Origin: Linanthus parryae
Taxonomy: Eukaryota > Streptophyta > Magnoliopsida > Ericales > Polemoniaceae
Direction: 5' to 3'
NCBI GenBank assembly: GCA_023055425.1
Contig: JALGPY010000001.1
Location: forward strand, 141,943,368 to 142,007,367
Length of the DNA stretch: 64,000 nt
The position numbers were made by a program, and so were the translations under genes. The notes beneath the pieces are model-generated. The model saw nothing but the letters and a program-made list of their open reading frames with translations. It ran no database searches and was not told the DNA's origin. Shown here piece after piece: positions 1 to 10,250 of this stretch (its first letter is position 1; each line of letters starts with the position of its first letter).

Positions 1-267
1 GTTCAGCATGCCCACATTTTATCCATCATATAAGGCATTCTAATGAGAGATGATATACATCACCGATTTATCCCTTCCAACATGGCAGACAGGCACCATT
101 CAATAACTGTAATCAGTAACTAATATATCTTGTATCTATGTATGTACCATTGGTTGTATGGAATGGACACAAATAAGCAGCAAATAAATATTAGTGACAA
201 ATGATCGGTGATTTTTATCATTTCTCCTATCCAGATTATCATCGTATACTTCAACTAGAGAAATTAC

Positions 268-1549
268 CTTCTTTCCTCTTATAACAGCATTGGGTTCACC
301 TTGGATCACCATATACTTCGTCCCACCGAGGAATAAACCAGTTGGAGCAAGGGATCCGGGTTCTTCAAAATCGTTCATAATTGCTTGGATCTCTTCAGGC
401 TTAAACTAGAAAAATAAGAAAAGAAACAGTTAAGCAATGCATGTAAGTGTAAATGAAACAACTAAAACACAAGTTCGTACATATTTGAGCACTGTACCCC
501 TGTATCGCGAAACACCACGAGTTCATGACTCAACCAATATTTGTGCGCAACAAAAACCATGGATGTGCTGAGTTCATGAACTAATAAAAAACATGGATTC
601 CAAACAGGTATCATGATACACAAGTACCATGCAGCTACAAAGTGGAACTACACTGTCAAAAGATCTTGCGCTCATCTAACTTCTCTAAAACAGGACATCT
701 TAGCATTTCTTGAACACAACGTCTAAAAATCTATAGTTGCATCACACCATCATCAAGAACCATGAAGTAAAAATCAATTTGTAAGTTCATCAAGACAAGT
801 TGAGCTCCTAAACAGCTTCACATTCATAAGAGTTAATGGTCGTGCTAAACTTCCGCCTAAGGAAAGGGACGAAGTACTTTTTATGTGCCATTTATATAAA
901 TTCTTTGTCCAAAATTAACAACTTTAGCACCCTTGCATTCCCTACTTTTGTTACCCAATTAACTTAAATTAACCCTTTTTGGAAAACTGGAAATACAAAA
1001 CCTTTTCAATCACCAACAATCTGATTCAACAGACTTGTTACATTACAATAACAGTTCAGAAATTTCTAACATATCAACCATCACTGTCCTAGTTTCCACA
1101 TCAAGGTTTTTATGCATCACCAGCCTACAAACAAAACAATCATGCGATCTTAAACATAGCGGAGCCTATAAACTAACAAATGAGCAAAAATCCCCCAAAA
1201 TTCCTCTCAATAGCAGAGACCAGAGCTCCAAATCAGAGACTAATTTGGAGTACGAGCATAAAAGATCAAACCGGAGTAGTCAAATCGAAGCTAAAGAAAA
1301 CCACATGCAACGGAAAAAATCACCAAAATCAAGTCCGATCGCACAATCGGAGTTGAATAAACAGTCGCTAACTCAGATCAGACCAAAAAACGACCTAGCA
1401 GGTGAAATCGAAGTGAAAGAAGAAACCTCAGGGAAGGTAGCGCTCTGAGCCCAGACGCTGCCGTCGTGGCCGATGATGGCGGCGGAGGAGAGGTAGTTGC
1501 CCTCGATTTCGCACATCAAGTGATCGTCCACGTACGCTTGCCACGACAT
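268..1549 (-). CDS. PRF: Profilin, exons 1 and 2 (3' part off the left edge)
   Basis: Profilin is a small cytosolic protein that binds G-actin, poly-proline ligands and phosphoinositides. Exon 1 is complement(1427..1549), 41 codons starting [12 protein letters not shown], with the conserved N-terminal Trp3 and Tyr6 of the poly-proline site and a later [12 protein letters not shown] block. It ends at a GT donor at 1426-1425. Exon 2 is complement(268..405), 46 codons from FKPEEIQAI through [22 protein letters not shown], bounded by AG at 407-406 and GT at 267-266. The 1021-bp intron holds no recognisable gene. Both exons are phase 0 and open. Plant profilins are about 131 residues in three exons, so the last 44 or so residues should lie left of position 1; no third exon is visible in 1-265. 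Nothing suggests a pseudogene. The family call is very secure; the isoform is not determined. Confidence 0.96.
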
Positions 1550-1640
1550 CTTCGCTCTCTTCTTCTTCTTCTTCCTCTTCTCTCTTCTGCAATTCGATGA
1601 TTTGAAGCTCTGTGACTACTATAACCAGTAGCGTGAAAAT
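1550..1640 (-). promoter_or_regulatory. Purine-rich 5' leader of the profilin gene
   Basis: Immediately upstream of the profilin ATG the minus strand is a GA/GAA-rich tract (read as CT/CTT repeats on the plus strand, 1550-1591). Such tracts are common in plant 5' leaders. No clear TATA box was identified nearby, so the transcription start is unknown. The role as leader is inferred from position. Confidence 0.45.
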
Positions 1641-2627
1641 AGGGGGTATGTGTGAAATTGGATTGAAGATGGAGAGGAGGTAGCGTTGAAAGAACGCTGG
1701 ACTAGAGGGGGCGAGATCTTCTCACTTTTGGGCCGGTGTGCCAACCCGATTATCACGCGTTCGGGACTGTATGGTTTGTGGATCCCACTACTCTGCCCCC
1801 AATAAAACCATCAAGTCCGAATCATTACGAAAATTGCATCGGGGGTACCTATAGAATACTTTTTTCGTGGATTAGGGGCTCATATTCATATATCAAAAAA
1901 TCGTGCAGTCACAGTACTAAATTTTCAAAAATCATACAATTAAGTACTCATGTGTGTCTTCTTTTAAATTTTTGGAATAAAATGACCACGTCGTATGTTA
2001 TACGTGACTCATTAATTTGTGTGTGTGGGGTGGGGGGGGGGTGGACTTTTAAAAAAAGAAAAAAAAAAACATAAAAAAGATGTCTAAAATTTCTCTGTTC
2101 ATTTTCATCTTCTTATTCGCTTTCATTTCACATTCATCACCACCAAAGCCGTGGTCTCGACCACCAGGACCGTTGTTGCCTCCGCCACCACCAAACTACC
2201 CAAAGGCCCAAACCCGTCTTCGACACTCTCCTTCATTACGCCTCCATTTCCAACCCCATTGCTAGCAGCGGATGACTCCTCCACCGAGCTCAAATTCGTC
2301 GCCGCTGAGGTCCATTGCTACTCTGTCACCCCATGTAACTTCCTAATTTTTGGATTGACCCACGAGACACTCATCTTCAACACCCTGAACCACAACAACT
2401 AGATGGTGTTCGAGCACTCATTTATGGTGTCGAAAATCATGGACAAGCACCTGGAGATCGAAGTCTACGATCTTCAACAAACCATCAAGGTTCGCGATCT
2501 GTACCAATTGGTCGAGTATTCGAGGGAACATATCTATGATTAGTGTCGGATGGTTCATAATCTCCTCTTCTCTGACTGCAAATTGGGGATCAACGACCTT
2601 CCTAATCACATCTACGAAGTCAATTGG
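1641..2627 (+). other. Spacer with an unassigned, decayed coding-like segment
   Basis: No intact gene is visible. A G-rich run (about 2020-2044) is followed by an A-rich run. From about 2080 to 2625 short open stretches occur in all plus frames. One starts with a hydrophobic, signal-peptide-like segment (MSKISLFIFIFLFAFISHS) and runs into proline-rich sequence. Another near 2403-2540 reads as ordinary amphipathic protein (for example KHLEIEVYDLQ) before stops. This could be a degraded gene fragment or transposon cargo; I recognise no family. It ends where a copia LTR begins at 2628. Confidence 0.3.
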
Positions 2628-3640
2628 TGTTAAGGAGTGATATCAATCACCACAATCAGCATTATATCATTTTCTATATTAGTAGGTTACTCTTGATTTA
2701 CACTATCTTGTAACATGCTCTAGTTTGTAGATACAATATACTTAGTCACTTGATGCATTTTATGTAGTCAGTAGTACTCTTGTATAAATACTCAGCTTGA
2801 TCAATGGAAACAACAAACAATTCATTCAACTCTCACACTGTATCACAGCAGTAGAAAATTTTCTACCCGATCCACTCTCGTCGCAAATCGTAAGCCGACA
2901 TTGTTCTCCCTCTCTCATTATCAATTGCCACTCCTACATCAAGCACCTCCTCTATCATTCAAATGAAGGCGCCAACAAACTTTCCCATCCATTTCTCGGC
3001 AACCAACTCTCAAGTATGGCACCATCAAATCGAAGCCACCCTCATCGGGTATGATCTAGTGGGTCAAATCGAAGGATCCACCGTGGCACCACCATGTTTC
3101 ACCGACACACTAAGACTCAGGCCAACCCCGCCTACTCTACATGGTTACGTCTAGACCAAATCCTCACAAGTGCCCTCCTTGGTAACGGCACTGAGGCAGT
3201 TTAACCACTGATATATAAGGCTCCCATTGCTCGCGTTGTGTAGATCACCCTTGTGGAAAGCAATACCAGCGCCTCTCCAGTACAGATTATCACACTCAAG
3301 AACAAACTTGCTCGCAATCCGCGGGACAATCATCCCAGTTCGGAATATATTAAGGATATGAAGGACGTAGCCATGGATCTTGCTCTCGCGCAGAACCCAA
3401 TATCAGACACTGACCTTCTCATCTCCATTATCAACCAACTCGGAGTCGTTTACTTCCCCATCGTGGTTTCTCTTAGAGTTCGCAACATAACGTTCTCCAT
3501 CTTTGAGCTCATGTCCATCCTTGAGGAGAACGGGCATTCCCTTCAAAGTGTGAAACATGAATCTACACAAGAATGTGTTCAATCTAGGATCCTACACTGC
3601 TTCAAAGTATTTCTCAATTCAGAAACAAAATAATTCAGAT
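2628..3640 (+). mobile_element. Ty1/copia remnant: 5' LTR, PBS and broken gag
   Basis: The segment starts TGTTAAGG (2628) and ends in CA near 2837, giving an LTR of about 210 bp with a TATAAATA box at 2783. It is followed at once by a degraded initiator-Met tRNA primer site (2839-2850, close to TGGTATCAGAGC). Downstream, the plus strand translates in several frames to a copia Gag: a TNSQVWHHQIEATLIGYDLV-type N-terminal block near 3009 and, from 3253, the segment around IITLKNKLARNPRDN, YIKDMKDVAMDLALAQNPI and SIFELMSILEE. Several stops and frameshifts separate these blocks, so no Gag can be made. Protease, integrase, RT and the 3' LTR are absent, so this is a truncated relic about 1.1 kb upstream of profilin. 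Confidence 0.8.
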
Positions 3641-4074
3641 CATGTAGTGCATTGTATAGGATTTTTATAAATAATTTGAGTCTCTTTAGATACTATGAGA
3701 TGCTAACTCATGTTCTTGCAGACAATTCAGACTACTTAAATCTAGTTCTGCAATAAATCACTAGAAATCTTCAGTTTTATGTCCTTTGTTATAATCCCAG
3801 GAGTTTATGAGTCGTTCTTAGTTCTAGGTTCCAATAGCATCAATCCATGTGTATTTGGACTAAATTGTCAACACTACAAACGAGGAAATGACTAGAGAGT
3901 GCGCCTAGGAATGGAACAAAATCCCAGATAGGAGCGTGCTCGGTCTAGGGGCGGTCAGATTGAAAAGAGAAGAAATCCCAAACGCTCGAAAAAGCCTGTG
4001 ATACGATCTTTATGTGTTGAATTTTCATGCTCTTAAGCTCCAAGTGCTCTCCACCGTTGTATGATGATGGTATA
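3641..4074. other. Unassigned spacer left of solo LTR 1
   Basis: No gene, RNA or clear transposon terminus was recognised. The segment is directly interrupted by solo LTR 1; its right continuation starts at 5477. It is probably older repeat sequence. Confidence 0.3.
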
Positions 4075-5476
4075 TGTAGGGTTTTGATGCAGGTAACGCA
4101 GTGCAATAACAAAATTAATCCGGCTCAAATCCCTCCAAGGATCACAGGCAAGCAATCATAACATGATAATGGTAGAATAGGTATGTACCTTGGTTTGAGA
4201 GATCACACGAAGAATAGTGTCTTCGAATCTACGAGTATCCACACCTTGGATCTTTGATTGGATTCCTTCTCACCACGATGTGCTTGCAACGGAAGAAGGA
4301 GGAAGATATCACGCAAAACGAGGCTCGACCACGCCTAGGAGGCCGATGGCTTCGGGTAGGGGCAGATGGGTTGGGTGGCTTCGGCTCCCATCTTGTCTCT
4401 CTTTCTCTCTATTTGCTTTGTTATGTTCTCTCAATAATGACTTGTCTTGAGAAAATAACAAGCTAGAGTTCCTTTATATAGTAATAACTCTTTATTAACT
4501 ACACAAAAGCCCCAATACTAATCATGTACTTACATAGTTTAGTCCACTTGCAAATTAGTCCCACTAACTTTGCTTGTGGTTGTGTTATGATCCTTTTGTT
4601 AACTAGTCCAACTAATTAATACCAATATCCAATATAATCCATCCGGTGTGTGACCCCATAGGTTTCTACTTAGTTGGTAGTAACTCTTTACTAACATGGA
4701 GCGGTGTCGAGCAACACATCCATGCCACCCAACTAATAGAAATAGTCAGTGATCCCGACAAACCTTGTGCCCGATTTTCATGTATTGTGTTATCCCTTCG
4801 TCTCCATATCCGGATTGGACACGAGACATATTAGTCACACTCGTATATCCAATCCATAGTTCCTCGATTCTGGGAATATGCTTATCTGTTCAGATAACAT
4901 CAATATCCCCGTATTGATTTATCTGAGTCTGGCGAGACATTCTATAAGCAGCATCCCTCGAGTGGCCCATGGATATTTACTCCCATTATGTGGGAGGGAC
5001 AAATCATGTCTACGTCACTACGATCTCTAAGCTTGCTTCCTATCATGCCCGAAACTACCTTTATAGTTACCCGGTTAAGGCGCACCGTTTGAGAATATCA
5101 AAGCATGATATTTCACAACTAGAGTATCTAGTGACTTCAAGTCTAAGGATTACAATACCATTATCACTATGAGAAGCGCTCGTGACTTTAACATAATCTA
5201 ATGTAGCCTTCTCGTTGTGGGTCAATCCAGTATGACATTACTCCTAATTCATACTCATGTGTTAGACTTGATATCTCCATATCAATCTACCCACATACTA
5301 GTCTACAGTTGATTATCCTGTTCACCAATATAATGGACTAGGGATGTTTAAGATAAATAACACATTGTATCTAAAGACTTAATTATATTAAATATCCCAA
5401 TAAATAATAAATGAATATTCTAGCCAAACATTGTTCGTACTAAATATAGATTGCCTCTAGGGCACCTATTCCAACA
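4075..5476 (-). repeat. Solo LTR 1, copia (Angela/BARE-like ends)
   Basis: Read on the minus strand this 1402-bp unit begins TGTTGGAATAGGTGCCCTAG and ends CCCTACA. The start matches the well-known TGTTGGAAnnnTGCCCTAGAGGCAAT opening of Angela/BARE-type copia LTRs. It is flanked by near-identical 5-bp repeats (GTATA at 4070-4074, GTATC at 5477-5481), as expected for a target-site duplication with one mutation. No internal domain, PBS or PPT is attached, so it is a solo LTR left by unequal recombination. Family naming rests only on the terminal sequence. A second copy lies at 7934-9342. Confidence 0.85.
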
Positions 5477-6180
5477 GTATCTAGCTACTAGGTTATTTTG
5501 GCTGCTTATTCCTGGGAGTGTGTTTGAACGCGGAGTCCTGTAATTGAAGGCAGACAGTGAATTCCTTTCTCCTATACTTGGCCAAATTCTTGCTCCATCT
5601 TCTCTGTATGCATTTGAACGCACACTGACATGTGTTTGAACACATACAGAGTTTGAACCCTTCTTGCCTTAGCCAATTTTGAGTTATTAATCTTCTGCAT
5701 GCATTTGAATGCATGCAGTTTTTCCTTGCATGGTTTGCAATTTTTTCCCCTGGCTGCGTCTGAATGGAGCATGTTATGCGTTTGAACACAGACAGTGCTT
5801 CAACTTCCTTCTCTGTCTTTCATAATGCACAAAACTACTTTTGAACGTAGACAACTTGTCCATTCCTCTTTCCTTGCTCTAGCCTCGGTCAATTTCCTTT
5901 CCGAGCATATTTGCATCATTCCCAAGATCTCTCCGGCATGTTCTTGCATAGACAACATGAACAAAACCCGCAATCATATCCAAATATACATGAATTAATG
6001 CATAAAATTACTCAAAAATCTCAGTCAAGCTTAAATTCATCTTTTGCATAATACCAAGGCTTTAAAGGCTTAAAATGGATCAAAAGACATGGAACAACAC
6101 AATATCATTCAAATTAAGCTAAAAAAAAAATCATATTCGGGAGTTATCAATTATATGTCAAAGTTCTTATGTTAAGGTTG
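5477..6180. repeat. Degenerate repeat region with recurring TTTGAACGCA-like words
   Basis: Between about 5520 and 5850 the word (T)TTGAA(C/T)(G/A)CA recurs at irregular spacing (for example near 5524, 5610, 5636, 5706, 5779 and 5838), often followed by a CAGACAGTG or CATACAGAG-like tail. No open frame or protein domain is convincing. The remainder to 6180 is AT-rich and resembles non-coding parts of Ty3/gypsy elements, but I cannot place it. Confidence 0.4.
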
Positions 6181-7060
6181 AGCATTCTCTTTTGCTGATG
6201 GCATTTGGCCTCAGTGCAAAGAAGCTGATAATATTTTTCTCTTTTAACATTCCTGGAACCACGCACTACAAATGTTTGCAGGTACTTTCACTAGGCACTA
6301 GCCACATATAGCTGCATTTTTGATGATCTTTAGTATTAAAATCACACTTGTAATTAAGTAACATTGTTTAGGAAAGGAAGAAAGTAATGCAGATTCCTAA
6401 AAATAAAGTAACGCGAACACTGCAGAAAGTATTAGAAGAACGAAAATCTAGGTCGGGCGGCAGAAGAAAACTTACTTTTTTTACTATGTACTTTAAGAAC
6501 TTGGAAAAACCGGCACACCCCTGACGGAAGCAATTGCTCTGGACTTAATATTTATGCTCTTGTTCGCTAGTTTTGAGACCACTTCGCAGGCTCTAACTAT
6601 GGCCATTAAATTTCCAGATGAACATCCTTGGCACTCTAGGAGTTAAAAGCAACTTCTAATCTCATTCAAATCCTAACATTGATAGTGAAGGGTGTAGTTG
6701 ACGAATGACCCAATTGTAATGAAGATAAAAACTTATGATCATTTTTATTTTTCTCACCTGCTATATTTGTGTTGGGCCTTAGCCTATTCTGAGCCGAATC
6801 GCTGCACTAGCAGGGCTCTTCATATTGGAGGAGCACCACCAATTTTCGCGTTTCAGAATTGTTTACGGGTCAATATGCATTTTTATAGTAATTTACCATT
6901 TTTGGTGATACTTTGACAGTTAATAACCCGGAATTGACAATTGAACTTATGATTCCACCTTACAATAGTACGAGGCCATGCACATGCTCTATGATTCCAG
7001 CTGGTTTTGTTGTATGTCCTCCGGCTGTACACTTAAGACATACCAATTACACAAATCCAC

Positions 7061-9664
7061 ATTTTTTTTTTCTTTTGGGAATAGGGATTTCATTAAGAAA
7101 CTAACTAGGAATTGTTACAATACTTGCTTCCTTACTAATACAATCCCTTAGCCATGGTGGCACATTAGAACTTGAAAAAATAATCCTGAAAACTAATCCT
7201 GATGTTGTCTTCCATTGCATGTAGAGCTAGGAGGTGAGCAGCGGCAGCGTTGTTAGTAGCACGGGGGAGAAGGGAATTTGTCTGAGATTGATGTCGTTTG
7301 CCATGGTAGCAAGCCTTTCTATCATCACTCCAACTTCAGTTAGGTCTTCATCCTTGGAGCCCTTCATTGCTCGGTTGATATGGTCAATCAAATCATTAGC
7401 ATCTACTTCTAGTACCTAATTTGTAGGGTTATGATCCAGACACAAACACAAAGCTTCAAAGACTGCAACAACTTCCACATGCTTCTCCGAGAGCCCCATA
7501 TGAACTTGCATGGAAAGACCAGCTATAACAAACCCACCAGAATCTCTGATTATAACTACGATGCCTGCACGTCTCGAGGATGGGCACCATGCACCATCAA
7601 AGTTTGTTTTAGAGCTCCCAAGGGGTTTTATGCCGCTGTTGGTCTCGGTGAGCTGTTGAGGTGTCGTTACTTCGCGAGGAATTTAACGCTAATTACTCGA
7701 TGGACTTCCTGATGGCCTCACAAATATGGCGTGGGGATAACACTTTGTTCCTAAAAAGGGCATTATTCTGAGCGTGCCAAAGCCACCAGACGGTGACTGA
7801 GAATTGAACTAATTCCTCTGGTTTCAACACGCCAAGCCAGTAGCTAGCCCAGTCTGAGAACTCCCTCGGATTGTTGGATAAAAAAGCACCATGGTCGACA
7901 TTTTCCCACACCTTTCTGGCCGCAAAAATTAGTTGTAGGGTTTTGATGCAGGTTACGCAGCGGAATAACAAAATTTTAATCCTGCTCAAACCCCTCCAAG
8001 GATCACAGGCAAGCAATCATAACATGATTAGGGTAGAAACATGTGTACATTAGTTTGTGTGATCATTACGAAGAATTGTGTCTTCGTGTCTACGAGTATC
8101 CACACCTTGGATCTTTGATTGAAATCCTTCTCCATGTGTAGTGCTAGCAACGGAAGAAGGAGGGAAGAGATCATGCAAGACGGAGCAAGCTATGAGCCAC
8201 AAGGAGTGGCCGATGGCAATGGGGGAACGGGTCTAGGGGCTTCAGCCTCTAGGCTTTTGTCTCTCTCTATCTCATGCTTTGTTATGTTATCTTAATAATG
8301 ACTTCTCTTGAGAAAACAACAAGGTAGAGTTCATTTATATAGTTAATAACTCTTTATTAACTACATAATTGCCCCAATATCAATCATGTCCTTATATGGA
8401 TTAGTCCACTTGCAAATTAGTCCCACTAACTTTGCTTGTGGTTGCGTTATGATCCTGTAATTAATTAGTCCAACTAATTAATACCCATATCCAGTTTAAT
8501 CCATATGGTGTGTGACCCCATAGGTTTCTACTTAGTTGGTAGTAACTATTATAAATTTAGAGCGGTGTCTAGCAACACATCTATGCCACCCAACTAATAG
8601 AAATAGTCAGTGATCCTGACAAACCTTGTGCCCAATGTCACCGTGTTGTGTTATCCCTTTGTCTCTATATCCGAATTGGACACGAGGCATAATCGTCACA
8701 CTCGTATATCCAATTCATAGTTTCTCGATCCTGAGAATAGATTTATCCAAGCAGATAACATCAATATCTCCATATTGATTTACCTGAGTTTGGCCAGACA
8801 TTCCATAAGCTCTACCCATCAAGTGGTCGTGGATATTTGCTCCTATTATATAGGAGGGACAAATCCTATCTACATCACTGCCATCTCTAAGCTTGCTTCC
8901 TATCATGCCCGATAGCTATTTTTTATAGTTACCCAGTTACGGTGTAACACTTGATAATATCAAAGCATGATATTTCGCAACTAGAGTATCCAGTGACTTC
9001 AAGTCTAAGGATTGCAACACCATTAGCACTACGAGAAGTACTTGTGACATTGACATAATCTAATGCAGTCTTCTCGCGGTGGGTCTATCCAGTATGACAT
9101 TACTCCTAATGCATACCCATGTGTTGGATCGTGACATCTCCATATCAATCCAACCTTATACCAGTCTATAGTTGATTGTCCTGTTTCATCAATATAATCG
9201 ACTAGGGATATTTAAGAATATAACATTTATATTCTAAGGACTTAATTCATGTTAACATATCTTCATGTCGATAACATAATAAATCGTAAATCCATAAATA
9301 TATGTCACGATAAATTGATTGCCTCTAGGGCTAAATCCCACCTTAGGAACATCTATAGATCACCTACGGAGGTTACCGATAGTGGAAATACCATTGTGGA
9401 TGCTTCGCCAAAAATGATGCTGAATTTTGGTGGGGACTTTGATCTTCCAAATTTTTCTCAAGGAGTTTGGGGATGAACTAGAAGGGCCTTCCAATCTTTC
9501 GCTATCTTGGATTCTTCGAGCTTGTGCATATCCCGTCTTCACAGTGTAATGGTCCGACTCCGACTAGTGCCAAATGAGAGTGTCGTCATTAGAATTAGTC
9601 AATAGAGGGATATTTCGGACTTCCTCCGTATCAATAGTAACTAAGTTGGACTCCAACATATCAG
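7061..9664 (-). mobile_element. LINE (non-LTR retrotransposon) 3' fragment inside the P450 pseudogene
   Basis: On the minus strand the segment reads as the C-terminal part of a plant LINE ORF2. There is a zinc-binding zf-RVT domain (about 9600-9343: DTLIWH, VKTGYAQARR, KIWKIKVPTKIQHHFWRSIH), a linker (8016-7693: FSDWASYWLG, VWWLWHAQNNALFRNK), and an RNase H domain (about 7610-7210: NFDGAW, VVAVFEALCLC, EVDANDLIDHINRA). The 3' end carries an A-rich tail, seen as a T run at 7061-7072. The fragment is flanked by a degenerate duplication of the target (CAAATCCACAT left, CAGATTCACAT right). Endonuclease and RT are absent, so it is 5'-truncated. Solo LTR 2 interrupts it between zf-RVT and the linker. 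Confidence 0.85.
7934..9342 (-). repeat. Solo LTR 2, same copia family as solo LTR 1
   Basis: About 1409 bp, aligning along its whole length with solo LTR 1 and in the same orientation; its minus-strand end is CCCTACA at 7940-7934. The opening bases are diverged (GGTGGGATTTAGCCCTAGAGGC instead of TGTTGG...). Flanks TTAGT (7929-7933) and TTAGG (9343-9347) look like a 5-bp target duplication with one change. Removing it restores continuity of the LINE RNase H-side reading, which confirms the boundaries. Confidence 0.85.
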
Positions 9665-10250
9665 ATTCACATATTTTCAATCCTTGGGGATGGGGCGTGA
9701 GTTAAAACATTACTTTCTCACTCGTCAATATATCTAACGTTAGCCAGTTGTAATTAATTAGTAACACGGAAAATTACATGCATGTCGTGGTACAAATTCC
9801 GTAAAATTATAAATTGTAGTCTTTCTTCACTAGTTGGTTACCTAATACAAATGGGAAGCAATCAAATGAGGTGAAATCGTTCGAAGTTTTGAACACCTTT
9901 TTTGCAATTTTCAAATGGTTGTCACGTCAAATTTTATCCTAAATAAGTAAAGTAGACAAGAACAAGCAGAGTGAAAATAAATTGATCTAACTATGTGGAG
10001 ACTTGCGATAAGGGAAAAACTTAGCGTGCCCAAGTATATATGTGTTTCACATATCACAATAGCTCATAAAAAGTAACAAAAGAATAACAATGCTAGTTCT
10101 CTATAATTGTAGTCGTAAATATTCAACCTATGCATCACGAAATAATACAAGTTGGTCTTTTCTGAGTTTGTGTTTATTTTTTTTTTTTTTTTGAGAGAGT
10201 GTAACTGTGACTCCGTTTCCATAATTATTGAATTGTAACGTCTAGATTCC

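Larger units (their letters stand above)
6190..9990 (+). pseudogene. CYP87-type cytochrome P450 pseudogene, split by a LINE
   Basis: This is a decayed paralogue of the intact P450 at 35869-38180. Exon 3 remnants lie at about 6205-6288 (shared LSAKKLI and NIPGT words, with an internal deletion). Exon 4 is at about 6375-6650, including the I-helix motif FASFETTS, but with frameshifts and stops. Exons 5 and 6 are missing. Exon 7 is at about 6948-7060 and 9665-9705 (PAGFVVCPPAVHL, then FNPWGW). Exon 8 is at about 9790-9957. Exon 8 has lost the segment that carries the heme-binding FGGGxRFCxG loop and its Cys, so no functional enzyme could result. Exons 1 and 2 are not detectable. A LINE sits inside exon 7. 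Homology to the intact locus continues about 250 bp past the stop codon. Confidence 0.9.

Noticed and set aside
1035..1448. 137-codon plus-strand frame
   Set aside because: It lies mostly in the profilin intron, antisense to the gene, with no domain.
5795..5998. Short plus-strand frames in the TTTGAACGCA region
   Set aside because: No domain and embedded in repeat sequence.
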